Assembly: GCA_017534365.1 (NCBI GenBank)
Contig: JAFWCS010000498.1
Span: 1-12,971 of the forward strand
Source: Clostridia bacterium
Lineage (GTDB): Bacteria > Bacillota > Clostridia > Oscillospirales > Acutalibacteraceae
Length of the DNA stretch: 12,971 bases
Direction: 5' to 3'
A program made the position numbers and the translations under genes. Below, one piece after another: positions 1 to 5,557 of this stretch (its first letter is position 1; every line of letters starts with the position of its first letter). Under the pieces are notes generated by a model that had not been told where the DNA came from, made no database searches, and saw nothing but the letters and a program-made list of their open reading frames with translations.

Positions 1-177
1 AATGATAACGGTGACGGAATCATCTTTGAGCATAAGCCGAAATCGTTGAAGGCTAAGAAACACCGCATCCGCGTCATCCATATCAAATATGATTTCGTCG
101 GCTTCATCCCGATCAAGAGTCTGATACAGTATGCCGAAGAGGCAAAGGCAAGCGAAGCACAGGAAATTCCTGCTTGA
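1..177 (+). CDS. 3' end of an unidentified gene (58 residues visible)
   Basis: An open frame runs from the first base to a TGA at 175-177; the start lies outside the window. The visible 58 residues are basic, with a lysine-rich stretch followed by a beta-like segment (HIKYDFVGFIP, about residues 28-38) and an acidic, alanine-rich tail. The aromatic-FVG pattern after a Lys/Arg-rich strand faintly resembles the C-terminal end of large serine recombinases, which often finish with a strand like IYYNFVG. That resemblance is from memory and weak, so no function is assigned. Codon use is less GC-rich than in the metabolic genes downstream, which would suit a mobile-element gene but proves nothing. 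A hairpin about 65 nt downstream could end the transcript. Confidence 0.55.
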   Translation, partial: NDNGDGIIFEHKPKSLKAKKHRIRVIHIKYDFVGFIPIKSLIQYAEEAKASEAQEIPA

Positions 178-232
178 CAAGTTGCTGCAATCCATCTATG
201 TGCAAAATCGCAAAAGAAAGACACACGAGTGC

Positions 233-268
233 AAAGAAAACCGGCGCGACCAAAGCCGCGCCGATTTC
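233..268 (-). terminator. Intrinsic terminator, probably bidirectional
   Basis: A perfect 7-bp GC stem (CGGCGCG at 242-248, CGCGCCG at 257-263) encloses an 8-nt loop. Read on the minus strand it is followed by TTTTCTTT (233-240), a good U-tract, so it probably ends the DUF378 transcript. On the plus strand the following ATTTCCTT is weaker but could end the partial gene at the left edge. Confidence 0.6.
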
Positions 269-359
269 CTTGATACTATTGGTTTTTCTGATTATTCTAG
301 AACAAACGTAAAAATACTGGGTTATGAGTACCTGCCCGCCGCAAGCCTCTTTTTTGCGC

Positions 360-581
360 TTAAATATCATCCTGTCCGGCGTGAACCGCGGCCTCCGTGT
401 CGCGAAACAGCAGCGAGACGCACCAGATGCCGGCCAGCGCGACCAGTGTGTAGACGATCCTGCTCAGGACTGCGCCCTGCCCGCCGAAGATCCACGCGAC
501 GATGTCGAACTGAAACAGGCCGATGCTGCCCCAGTTGAGCGCGCCGATGATGACAAGCACAAGTGAAATTTTATCAAGCAT
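360..581 (-). CDS. DUF378 family small membrane protein
   Basis: This 73-residue protein has two predicted membrane helices, about residues 4-24 and 41-59, joined by a short loop. Between them is the family signature ALNWGSIGLFQFDIVAWIFGG (split here: ALNWGS near residue 14, GLFQFD at 21-26, IFGG at 31-34), followed by LSRIVYTLVALAG. This matches the DUF378/YuzA family of short bacterial membrane proteins of unknown function. The ATG at 581 was chosen over an upstream in-frame start because GGAGATG lies just before it and because the family begins with MxxLxxIxLxLxIIGxLNWG. The C-terminal 14 residues are polar and probably cytoplasmic or exposed. It is preceded by the rfbAC terminator, so it is likely transcribed on its own, although I see no convincing promoter in the short gap. 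Confidence 0.88.
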   Translation of the reverse strand: MLDKISLVLVIIGALNWGSIGLFQFDIVAWIFGGQGAVLSRIVYTLVALAGIWCVSLLFRDTEAAVHAGQDDI

Positions 582-640
582 CGTTTCATCTCCTTCCATG
601 CTTTCGCTGCTAGTATGCGCGGCCGGGATGCAAACTATGC

Positions 641-677
641 AAAAAAGAAACGCGCCGCCGAAAATTTTTCGACGGCG
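641..677 (-). terminator. Intrinsic terminator after rfbC
   Basis: On the minus strand, starting 14 nt past the rfbC stop, CGCCGTCG (670-677) pairs with CGGCGGCG (653-660), including one G-U pair. The loop is an A5T4 run that can partly zip up. A T-rich tract (complement of 641-650) follows. This should end the rfbAC transcript before the DUF378 gene. Confidence 0.75.
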
Positions 678-690
678 TGATCTGTTCATA

Positions 691-1242
691 TTAATATTGG
701 AAACGAACGTCGCTGTCCGCCAGCAGGGGCGCGGTCTGATCCTTCTGCGAAAGGATCGGATCCTCGACGCCCCAGTCGACGCCGATCGCCGGGTCGTTCC
801 AGCGGATGCTGCGGTCGTCGGCGGGGGAATAGAAGTTGTCCGCTTTATAAAGCAGCTCCACGTCGTCCGTGAGTGCCACGAAGCCGTGCAGGCAGCCGCG
901 CGGCAGGAAGAGCTGCTGTTTATTCTCCGCGCTCAGCTCCACGGCGATCCATTGCAGATAGGTCGGCGAGCCGGCGCGCAGATCCACCGCCACGTCGCGG
1001 ATGCGCCCGCGCGTGCAGGTGACGAGCTTGGCCTGCGCCATGGGATCCTTCTGGCAGTGCAGCCCGCGCAGCGTGCCCTTGCGGGCGGAAAAGGAGCGGT
1101 TGTCCTGCACGAACTCGGCGTTAATGCCGAGCGCGGCCAGCGTCCGCCTGGAATAGCTCTCATAGAACCAGCCGCGGTGATCGCCGAAGACCTGCGGCGT
1201 GAGCAGAAGCACGCCGTCAAGCGCCGTCTCAGAGCATAACAT
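691..1242 (-). CDS. rfbC: dTDP-4-dehydrorhamnose 3,5-epimerase
   Basis: RmlC/RfbC epimerises C3 and C5 of dTDP-4-keto-6-deoxy-glucose, the third step of dTDP-L-rhamnose synthesis for cell-surface glycans. The 183-residue length is normal for this single-domain cupin. Visible family signatures are [12 protein letters not shown] (19-30), the catalytic-His motif GTLRGLHCQ (His62), [10 protein letters not shown] (86-95), [11 protein letters not shown] (111-121, second His119), the active-site Tyr132 in [11 protein letters not shown], and [10 protein letters not shown] near the C-terminus, whose Asp168 corresponds to the Asp of the His-Asp dyad. The ATG at 1242 lies inside the end of rfbA (14-nt overlap) and is preceded by GGAGG at good spacing, so translation is probably coupled. 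The partner genes rfbB and rfbD are not in the window. Confidence 0.95.
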   Translation of the reverse strand: MLCSETALDGVLLLTPQVFGDHRGWFYESYSRRTLAALGINAEFVQDNRSFSARKGTLRGLHCQKDPMAQAKLVTCTRGRIRDVAVDLRAGSPTYLQWIAVELSAENKQQLFLPRGCLHGFVALTDDVELLYKADNFYSPADDRSIRWNDPAIGVDWGVEDPILSQKDQTAPLLADSDVRFQY

Positions 1243-2167
1243 TGCCGTCCTCCGTTCCCCAGCGGGGGCGTTCGCCCGGCCGGTCGGAGGAATAGAGGAT
1301 CTTGCCCTCCGCCACGGCGCGCAGATGCTGCCCGTAGGATGATTTTCCGTATTTTTCCGCCGAACGCAGCAGCGCTTCGCGGCTGATCCAGCGCATATTA
1401 TAAGCGATCTCCTCCGGCGCCGAGATCTGGATGCCCTGCAGCCGCTCGATCGTGCGGATGAAGTTCGCGGCGTCCATGAGATTGTCGACCGTGCCGGTGT
1501 CCAGCCAGGCGTAGCCGCGGCCCATCAGGCGGATGTCCAGATCGCCGTTTTGCAGATACATCTGGTTGATATCCGTGATCTCCAGCTCGCCGCGCTTGGA
1601 GGGCTTGAGAGATTTCGCGTATTCCACCACGCGGTTGTCATAGAAATACAGGCCCGTGACCGCGTAGTTGGATTTGGGAACGGCGGGCTTCTCCTCGATC
1701 GAAACCGGCACGCCGTGCTCGTTGAATTCCACCACGCCGAAGGCCGAGGGATTGTCGACGTAATAGCCGAAAATGGTGGCTCTGCCTTTGTTTTTCGCCG
1801 CCTGACGGAGCATATGCCCCAGCCCGCTGCCGTAGAATATATTGTCGCCGAGCACCATGGCCACGTCGTCGTCGCCGATGAATTTGTCGCCGATGATGAA
1901 GGCCTGGGCAAGGCCGTCCGGGCTGGGCTGCTCCGCATAGGAGAGATTCAGGCCGAACTGCCGCCCGGTGCCGAGCAGCTCGCGAAAGCGCGGCGTGTCG
2001 GACGGGGTGGAGATGATCAGGATCTCCCGGATGCCCGCAAGCATCAGCGTGGAGAGGGGATAGTAGATCATCGGTTTATCATAAACGGGGAGCAATTGCT
2101 TGCTGGTGACCATGGTCAGGGGATAAAGGCGTGTGCCGGATCCGCCGGCCAGAATGATGCCCTTCAT
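1229..2167 (-). CDS. rfbA: Glucose-1-phosphate thymidylyltransferase
   Basis: RfbA/RmlA joins glucose-1-phosphate and dTTP to make dTDP-glucose, the committed step toward dTDP-L-rhamnose. The 312-residue protein shows the full family signature: [18 protein letters not shown] at the N-terminus (nucleotide-binding G-x-G-T-R), [20 protein letters not shown], the metal-binding Asp in [40 protein letters not shown] and YAWLDTGT. The ATG at 2167 is chosen over a longer in-frame start because AGGAG sits 7 nt upstream and because all homologues begin MKGIILAGG. It is the first gene of a two-gene operon driven by the promoter at 2204-2232. The C-terminus runs 14 nt past the start of rfbC. Confidence 0.97.
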   Translation of the reverse strand: MKGIILAGGSGTRLYPLTMVTSKQLLPVYDKPMIYYPLSTLMLAGIREILIISTPSDTPRFRELLGTGRQFGLNLSYAEQPSPDGLAQAFIIGDKFIGDDDVAMVLGDNIFYGSGLGHMLRQAAKNKGRATIFGYYVDNPSAFGVVEFNEHGVPVSIEEKPAVPKSNYAVTGLYFYDNRVVEYAKSLKPSKRGELEITDINQMYLQNGDLDIRLMGRGYAWLDTGTVDNLMDAANFIRTIERLQGIQISAPEEIAYNMRWISREALLRSAEKYGKSSYGQHLRAVAEGKILYSSDRPGERPRWGTEDGNVML

Positions 2168-2203
2168 AAAACCACTCCTCTTAAAAGCAACGGTTGCGCC
2201 CAT

Positions 2204-2232
2204 AGTATACCATTTTTTACGCCAAAAGTCAA
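2204..2232 (-). promoter_or_regulatory. Sigma-A promoter of rfbAC
   Basis: On the minus strand TTGACT (2227-2232) and TATACT (2204-2209) are separated by exactly 17 nt, with TGG just upstream of the -10 box forming an extended -10. This is close to consensus. The expected start lies about 30 nt before the rfbA ATG. Confidence 0.85.
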
Positions 2233-2235
2233 CTG

Positions 2236-2259
2236 CCGCCGTTTTTTGTCAGACGGCGG
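2236..2259. promoter_or_regulatory. Palindrome between divergent promoters (possible operator)
   Basis: CCGCCGT (2236-2242) and ACGGCGG (2253-2259) form a perfect 7-bp inverted repeat with a 10-nt spacer. It lies 3 nt from the rfbA -35 box and 17 nt from the -35 box of the plus-strand promoter. Neither direction is followed by a convincing T-tract from an upstream gene, so a terminator is unlikely. A regulator-binding site is a guess from position alone. Confidence 0.4.
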
Positions 2260-2276
2260 AAAAATGATTCTCCGCG

Positions 2277-2305
2277 TTGAAAAATTCATAATTCTGTGCT
2301 ACACT
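2277..2305 (+). promoter_or_regulatory. Sigma-A promoter of the FTR-thioredoxin unit
   Basis: TTGAAA (2277-2282) and TACACT (2300-2305) are 17 nt apart, with TGC before the -10 box. The strong ribosome site AAGGAGG (2322-2328) and ATG 2337 follow, giving a 5' leader of about 25 nt. Confidence 0.8.
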
Positions 2306-2336
2306 GGAGGCAGCAGAGAAAAAGGAGGGAATAAAA

Positions 2337-2555
2337 ATGAAGGTCACACTGAACCCGGATGCCGAAATGGTGCGCATCGTCAAAGAAGGGCTGGCCCGCA
2401 CCGGCGGCTACTGCCCCTGCCGCACGGAACGCACGGAGGAATTCAAATGCATGTGCAGGGAATTCCGCGAGCAGATCAAGGATCCGGAGTACGAAGGCTT
2501 CTGCCACTGCATGCTGTATTACAAGTCAAACGAACAGGAGGATGAAAATGGCTGA
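2337..2555 (+). CDS. Ferredoxin-thioredoxin reductase catalytic-chain-like protein
   Basis: This 72-residue protein has six cysteines in three C-x-C pairs: CPC (26-28), CMC (38-40) and CHC (56-58). FTR catalytic chains carry CPC-x16-CPC-x8-CHC, where the second Cys of the first and last pairs form the redox-active disulfide and the other four bind a 4Fe-4S cluster. Here the distance from Cys28 to Cys58 is 30, the same as in the plant enzyme, but the middle pair is moved (x9 and x15). The likely role is to take electrons from ferredoxin and reduce a thioredoxin. The next gene, overlapping by 8 nt, is thioredoxin, which supports this strongly. No variable FTR chain is present. The start is fixed by AAGGAGG 8 nt upstream. 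It is about half the usual length of chloroplast FTR-beta and is probably cytosolic. Confidence 0.87.
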   Translation: MKVTLNPDAEMVRIVKEGLARTGGYCPCRTERTEEFKCMCREFREQIKDPEYEGFCHCMLYYKSNEQEDENG

Positions 2556-2868
2556 ACTGGTGATCACACAGGAGAATTTTGAGCAGGAGGTGCTCAAATC
2601 CGCGCAGCCCGTGCTGCTGGATTTCTGGGCGACCTGGTGCGGCCCCTGCCGCATGCTCGGCCCGGTCGTGGCGGAGCTGGCAGAGGACTACGCCGGCCGC
2701 ATGAAGGTCGGCAAGGTCAACGTGGATGAACAGCCCGCGCTCGCCCAGGCCTTCGGCGTGTCGAGCATTCCGCTGCTCGTCGTCGTCAAGGACGGCAAGA
2801 TCGCGGACGCCGCCGTCGGCTACCAGCCGAAGGAAAAGGTCGAAGCCATGCTCGCGGGGCTCGTCTGA
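2548..2868 (+). CDS. trxA: Thioredoxin
   Basis: This 106-residue protein is a standard-length single-domain thioredoxin. It has the active site WCGPC (Cys31, Cys34), the buried Asp25 in VLLDFWATW, the VNVDEQPALAQAFGV strand-helix, and the cis-proline loop SSIPLLVV (Pro75) followed by KDGKIADAAVGYQPKE. The residue after cis-Pro is Leu where many thioredoxins have Thr, which could affect substrate choice. No signal peptide is seen, so it is cytoplasmic. It overlaps the FTR-like gene by ATGGCTGA, and AGGAGG (2536-2541) lies 6 nt before the ATG. The pair probably forms a ferredoxin-driven disulfide-reducing system. I see no clear terminator directly after it; the hairpin repeats downstream may serve. 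Confidence 0.96.
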   Translation: MAELVITQENFEQEVLKSAQPVLLDFWATWCGPCRMLGPVVAELAEDYAGRMKVGKVNVDEQPALAQAFGVSSIPLLVVVKDGKIADAAVGYQPKEKVEAMLAGLV

Positions 2869-2890
2869 ACCGAATCCGCCCGCAGGCTGA

Positions 2891-3170
2891 CATGCAATTG
2901 AACGGCGACGCACCGCGTATCTGCCGGCGGAATGCACAGTGAAACCGGCGGCGCAAAACTTTGAGGGAGGTGGCACGGCGCAGCCGTGACGAAGGGAGTG
3001 ATGCGCCTGCGGCGCATGTGGAACGCTGAAACAGCGTTCCCTACACTGCCCGCCGTTGAAACAATCTGACGGCGAACCGCCGCGTAACAACCCCTCCGCC
3101 GCAACGCCTCCGCCGCAACCCCTCCGCCGCCTTCGGCGGCACCTCCCCTTACACAGGGGAGGCGAAGCCC
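2891..3170 (+). repeat. Mosaic repeat, copy 1
   Basis: Most of the 830-nt gene-free gap 2869-3697 is repeat mosaic. This copy matches copy 2 (3308-3607) almost base for base over long stretches. In order it holds a GGAATGCACAG block, a TTTGAGGGAGGTGGCACGG block, the palindrome ATGCGCC-TGC-GGCGCAT (3001-3017), GGAACGCTG-AAA-CAGCGTTCC (3020-3040) followed by CTAC, a 14-nt tandem array, GCCGCC-TTC-GGCGGC, and CCTCCCCT-TACAC-AGGGGAGG (3142-3162). Relative to copy 2 it lacks the left arm (CCTCCCTC) of one hairpin. Several frames stay open across it because of GC richness, but none has a ribosome site or a recognisable protein, so I call no gene. Confidence 0.85.
3091..3131 (+). repeat. 14-nt tandem repeat, about 2.9 units
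   Basis: Units of CCCCTCCGCCGCAA start at 3091, 3105 and 3119; the second carries one change and the third runs into the GCCGCC hairpin. The equivalent array in copy 2 has one more unit. Confidence 0.8.
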
Positions 3171-3203
3171 GCTGGGAGACCAACAATCTGACGGCAACGC
3201 ACC

Positions 3204-3270
3204 GTAGGGGTTGCGGGTCGCCGGTGGCGACCTCTGCGGCGAAAGCCGCAGAAGCAACGACCGACCCGGG
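3204..3270 (+). other. Possible three-way-junction structured element between repeat copies
   Basis: After a GTAGGGG start, GTTGC (3210-3214) can pair with GCAAC (3254-3258), enclosing two perfect hairpins: GGTCGCC-GGT-GGCGACC (3216-3232) and CTGCGGC-GAAA-GCCGCAG (3234-3251), the latter capped by a GNRA-type loop. A competing pairing also exists: CGGGTCG (3214-3220) with CGACCCG (3262-3268). Whether it is transcribed is unknown; it may be one member of the GTAGGG hairpin family seen elsewhere in the window. Confidence 0.45.
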
Positions 3271-3281
3271 AGGAGAGACCC

Positions 3282-3607
3282 GATTATCAATCGCCCGCCG
3301 ATTGATCAGCAATTATATGGCGTCGCACCGCGCGTTTGCCTGCGGAATGCACAGCGGAACCGGCGGTGTAAAAACAGCCTCCCTCTTTGAGGGAGGTGGC
3401 ACGGCGCAGCCGAGACGAAGGGAGTGATGCGCCTGCGGCGCATGCGGAACGCTGAAACAGCGTTCCCTACGCTGCCCGCCGTTGAAACAATCTGACGGCG
3501 AACCGCCGCGTAACAACCCCTCCGCCGCAACCCCTCTGCCGCAACCCCTCCGCCGCAACCCCACCGCCGCCTTCGGCGGCACCTCCCCTGACACAGGGGA
3601 GGCGAAA
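3282..3607 (+). repeat. Mosaic repeat, copy 2
   Basis: This copy begins with GATTATCAATCGCCCGCCGA and an AATTATATGGC block. It continues with CCTCCCTC-TTT-GAGGGAGG (3378-3396), ATGCGCC-TGC-GGCGCAT, GGAACGCTG-AAA-CAGCGTTCC (3446-3466) plus CTAC, a 14-nt tandem array (3517-3571), and CCTCCCCT-GACAC-AGGGGAGG (3582-3602). The stem of the last hairpin is identical to copy 1 while its loop differs by one base. The first half, up to about 3470, recurs reverse-complemented at 12821-12971. Confidence 0.87.
3517..3571 (+). repeat. 14-nt tandem repeat, about 3.9 units
   Basis: Units related to CCCCTCCGCCGCAA start at 3517, 3531, 3545 and 3559. The second has C to T and the fourth T to A changes. There is one more unit than in the matching array of copy 1, so unit number differs between otherwise near-identical copies. 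Confidence 0.8.
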
Positions 3608-3652
3608 CGCGCCGTGAGATCGATGATACAGAGGAAAACCGCATTTTCCTGC

Positions 3653-3690
3653 AAAAGATCCGCCGACGCACGTCCGGTGCGCCGGCGGAT
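3653..3690 (-). terminator. Intrinsic terminator of the cofactor operon
   Basis: On the minus strand, 7 nt after the MOSC stop codon, a 14-bp stem (3677-3690 with 3658-3671, one G-U pair) closes a 5-nt loop and is followed by CTTTT (T-tract at 3653-3656). The stem is long and GC-rich although the T-tract is short. It ends the minus-strand moeA-to-MOSC operon. Confidence 0.75.
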
Positions 3691-3697
3691 TCTCTGT

Positions 3698-4162
3698 TCA
3701 ATCCATTGCTTTCGTGTGTGTTGCCGTTGATTCGATCGTGATCTCGTCGTTTTCTTTGACCGCGCCGCCTTTGAGCACGACGCCGAAGACGCCCTCGCGC
3801 GGCATGATGCACTGGCCGACCAGTTCCCGGATCGCGCAGCCGTCGTGGCATTCCTTGCCGATCTGCGTGATCTCGATCACGGCGTCTTTGCCGATCCGCA
3901 GCCGCGTGCCGACGGGGAGCGTGTGGAGCTCGATGCCCTCGGTCGTGATGTTCTCGGCAAACATGCCGTGACACAGGCCGTCCGTGCGCATGCCCTGCGC
4001 CTTTTCGATGCTCTCCTTTGCGAGCAGGCTGACCTGGCGGTGCCATTTGCCCGCGTGCGCGTCGCCCTCAAAGCCGAAATCCTCAATGAGATTGCCGACC
4101 GGGATCGACCGTTTCGGCGTTTTCTTTTTTTCGCTGATATTGATCGCAACCACTTTTGCCAT
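3698..4162 (-). CDS. MOSC domain protein
   Basis: This 154-residue protein is a stand-alone MOSC domain, the fold shared with the C-terminus of Moco sulfurase and with YiiM/YuaD. Visible hallmarks are GFEGDAHAG (30-38), RQVSLLA (42-48), FAENITTEG (68-76), LPVGTRLRIG (82-91), the conserved cysteine in GKECH (Cys105) and GVFGVVLKGG near the end. MOSC domains bind molybdopterin-type cofactors and are proposed to handle sulfur or the metal cofactor. The partner enzyme here is not known. It is the last gene of the operon, starting 1 nt after the moaA stop with GGGAGG upstream. In anaerobes such short MOSC proteins commonly sit with moaA, moaC and mogA. Confidence 0.92.
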   Translation of the reverse strand: MAKVVAINISEKKKTPKRSIPVGNLIEDFGFEGDAHAGKWHRQVSLLAKESIEKAQGMRTDGLCHGMFAENITTEGIELHTLPVGTRLRIGKDAVIEITQIGKECHDGCAIRELVGQCIMPREGVFGVVLKGGAVKENDEITIESTATHTKAMD

Positions 4163-4163
4163 A

Positions 4164-5099
4164 TTATCCTCCCGTGCGGTTCAGACCGTGCCCCGCAGTT
4201 TGATTTTCAAAGCTGTGCCCCGCGGGCTTTTTCAGAATGATCTGCCGGATCTCCTCGCGCAGCCGTTCGTCGTCGCCGAGGAAGGGCAGGAGCGGATACG
4301 CCGTGTCGTAGCCGAGGCAGGGTTTCACGCTGCCGTCGGAGAGCAGGCGGATCCGGTTGCAGCCGGCGCAGAATTTGCGCGTGATCGGGCGGATCAGACC
4401 GACCCGTCCCGCAAAACCTTCGCCGGCATAATACTGTGCGACGCCGTCCGCCGGATCGAGCGGCCGGAGAAACGGAAACTGCGTCAGGATCTCGTCGCCC
4501 GTGACCCGCAGGGCGGCGTCCTCGCCCTGCGCGGAAAACGGCATCAGCTCGATAAACCGCACGTCGATCCTGAGGCGTCTGGCCAGATCGATCAGCGCGC
4601 CCGCGCCGTCGCTGTTGACGCCCTTCATCAGCACGGCGTTGACCTTGATCGGGCGCAGGCCGACCCGCTCCGCTTCGTCGAGCCCGGCGAGCACCTTTTT
4701 CAGCATGTCCGCGCCGGTCAGGTGGCGGTAGGTGCTGCCGTCGGTGCTGTCGAGGCTGATATTGACGCTGTCCAGTCCGGCTGCCTTCAGCGCCCCCGCG
4801 GCTTGCGCGAGATAAACGCCGTTGGTCGTCAGCGCACAGGTCTCAACGCCGCCGATGCTGCGGATCCCTGCGATGATCTCGCACAGATCGTTCCGGACCA
4901 GCGGTTCACCGCCGGTGATCCGGACTTTTTTGATCCCGCAGGCGACGAAGGCGCGAACGAGCTGCCGGATCGTTGCGGGCGAAAGCTCCGTTTCCTTCTT
5001 GGCGCAGTCCGTTTTGCCGCAATAAACGCAGTTGAGATTGCAGCGCTGCGTGACGGAGACCCGCAGATAGGTGATTTCTCTGCCGAAGTTATCTTTCAT
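4164..5099 (-). CDS. moaA: GTP 3',8-cyclase MoaA
   Basis: MoaA is a radical-SAM enzyme that rearranges GTP to 3',8-cyclo-GTP, the first step of molybdopterin synthesis. The 311-residue protein has the N-terminal SAM-cluster motif CNLNCVYC (Cys20, 24, 27), ITGGEPLVR (61-69), TTNGVYLA (91-98), NISLDS (113-118) and the second-cluster motif Cys244-x2-Cys247-x13-Cys261 near the GTP site. It ends in Gly-Gly (310-311), the tail needed for catalysis in the family, so it looks intact. The start ATG at 5099 lies 11 nt inside the end of moaC with only a weak ribosome site, suggesting coupled translation. A longer in-frame start within moaC exists but adds residues unlike the family. Confidence 0.96.
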   Translation of the reverse strand: MKDNFGREITYLRVSVTQRCNLNCVYCGKTDCAKKETELSPATIRQLVRAFVACGIKKVRITGGEPLVRNDLCEIIAGIRSIGGVETCALTTNGVYLAQAAGALKAAGLDSVNISLDSTDGSTYRHLTGADMLKKVLAGLDEAERVGLRPIKVNAVLMKGVNSDGAGALIDLARRLRIDVRFIELMPFSAQGEDAALRVTGDEILTQFPFLRPLDPADGVAQYYAGEGFAGRVGLIRPITRKFCAGCNRIRLLSDGSVKPCLGYDTAYPLLPFLGDDERLREEIRQIILKKPAGHSFENQTAGHGLNRTGG

Positions 5100-5556
5100 C
5101 GTGATAATCGCTCTTGCCGCCCGTTTTTTCAAGCAGGCGGATCTCTTCAATGACCATGTCCTTGCCCATCGCCTTGCACATATCATAGACGGTCAGCGCG
5201 GCAACGGACGCCCCGGTGATCGCTTCCATTTCGACGCCGGTTTTATAGGTGCATTTGGCGCGCACGTAAATGCCGAGCGCGCCGTCGCCCTCTTTTTCAA
5301 ACGTCACGGTGACCTTGTCGAGCGGGATGTTGTGGCACAGGGGGATCAGCTCGCTCGTTTTTTTGGCGCCCAGGATCCCCGCGATGCGCGCGGCGGCAAG
5401 GCCGTCGCCTTTCTTGAGGTCGGCGTTCAGCAGCGCAGCGAGCGCGGCGGGCTGCATTCGGATTCTGGCGTAGGCGGTCGCGGTGCGCGCGGTGACGGCT
5501 TTTTCGCTGATATCGACCATGATCGCTTCGCCCTTTTCGTTGATGTGCGTGAGCAT
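5089..5556 (-). CDS. moaC: Cyclic pyranopterin monophosphate synthase MoaC
   Basis: MoaC converts the MoaA product 3',8-cyclo-GTP to cPMP. The 155-residue protein aligns along its whole length with the family: LTHINEKGEAIMVDISEK at the start, GDGLAAARIAGILGAKKTSELIPLCHNIPL (split: ARIAGI 57-62, LIPLCH 70-75), KTGVEMEAITGAS (105-117) and the active-site block YDMCKAMGKDMVI with Asp125 and Lys128, then LLEKTGGKSD. The ATG at 5556 comes 1 nt after the stop of the MoeA-PBP gene and has GGAGG at good spacing. Its end overlaps moaA by 11 nt. It is cytoplasmic and probably a hexamer as in homologues. Confidence 0.97.
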   Translation of the reverse strand: MLTHINEKGEAIMVDISEKAVTARTATAYARIRMQPAALAALLNADLKKGDGLAAARIAGILGAKKTSELIPLCHNIPLDKVTVTFEKEGDGALGIYVRAKCTYKTGVEMEAITGASVAALTVYDMCKAMGKDMVIEEIRLLEKTGGKSDYHDER

Positions 5557-5557
5557 G

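Noticed and set aside
2476..3312. Minus-strand open frame spanning trxA and repeat copy 1
   Set aside because: It crosses a certain gene and repeat modules, has no ribosome site and gives a cysteine- and arginine-rich sequence with no recognisable domain.
3056..3427. Plus-strand open frame inside the repeat gap
   Set aside because: It is translated from palindromic repeats, rich in Pro/Arg, with no ribosome site and no family likeness.
3091..3571. CRISPR array
   Set aside because: The 14-nt units are directly abutting with no unique spacers and no cas gene is nearby.
2890..3610. Insertion sequence or transposon with its own transposase
   Set aside because: There is no transposase-like frame; the region consists of short palindromic modules only.
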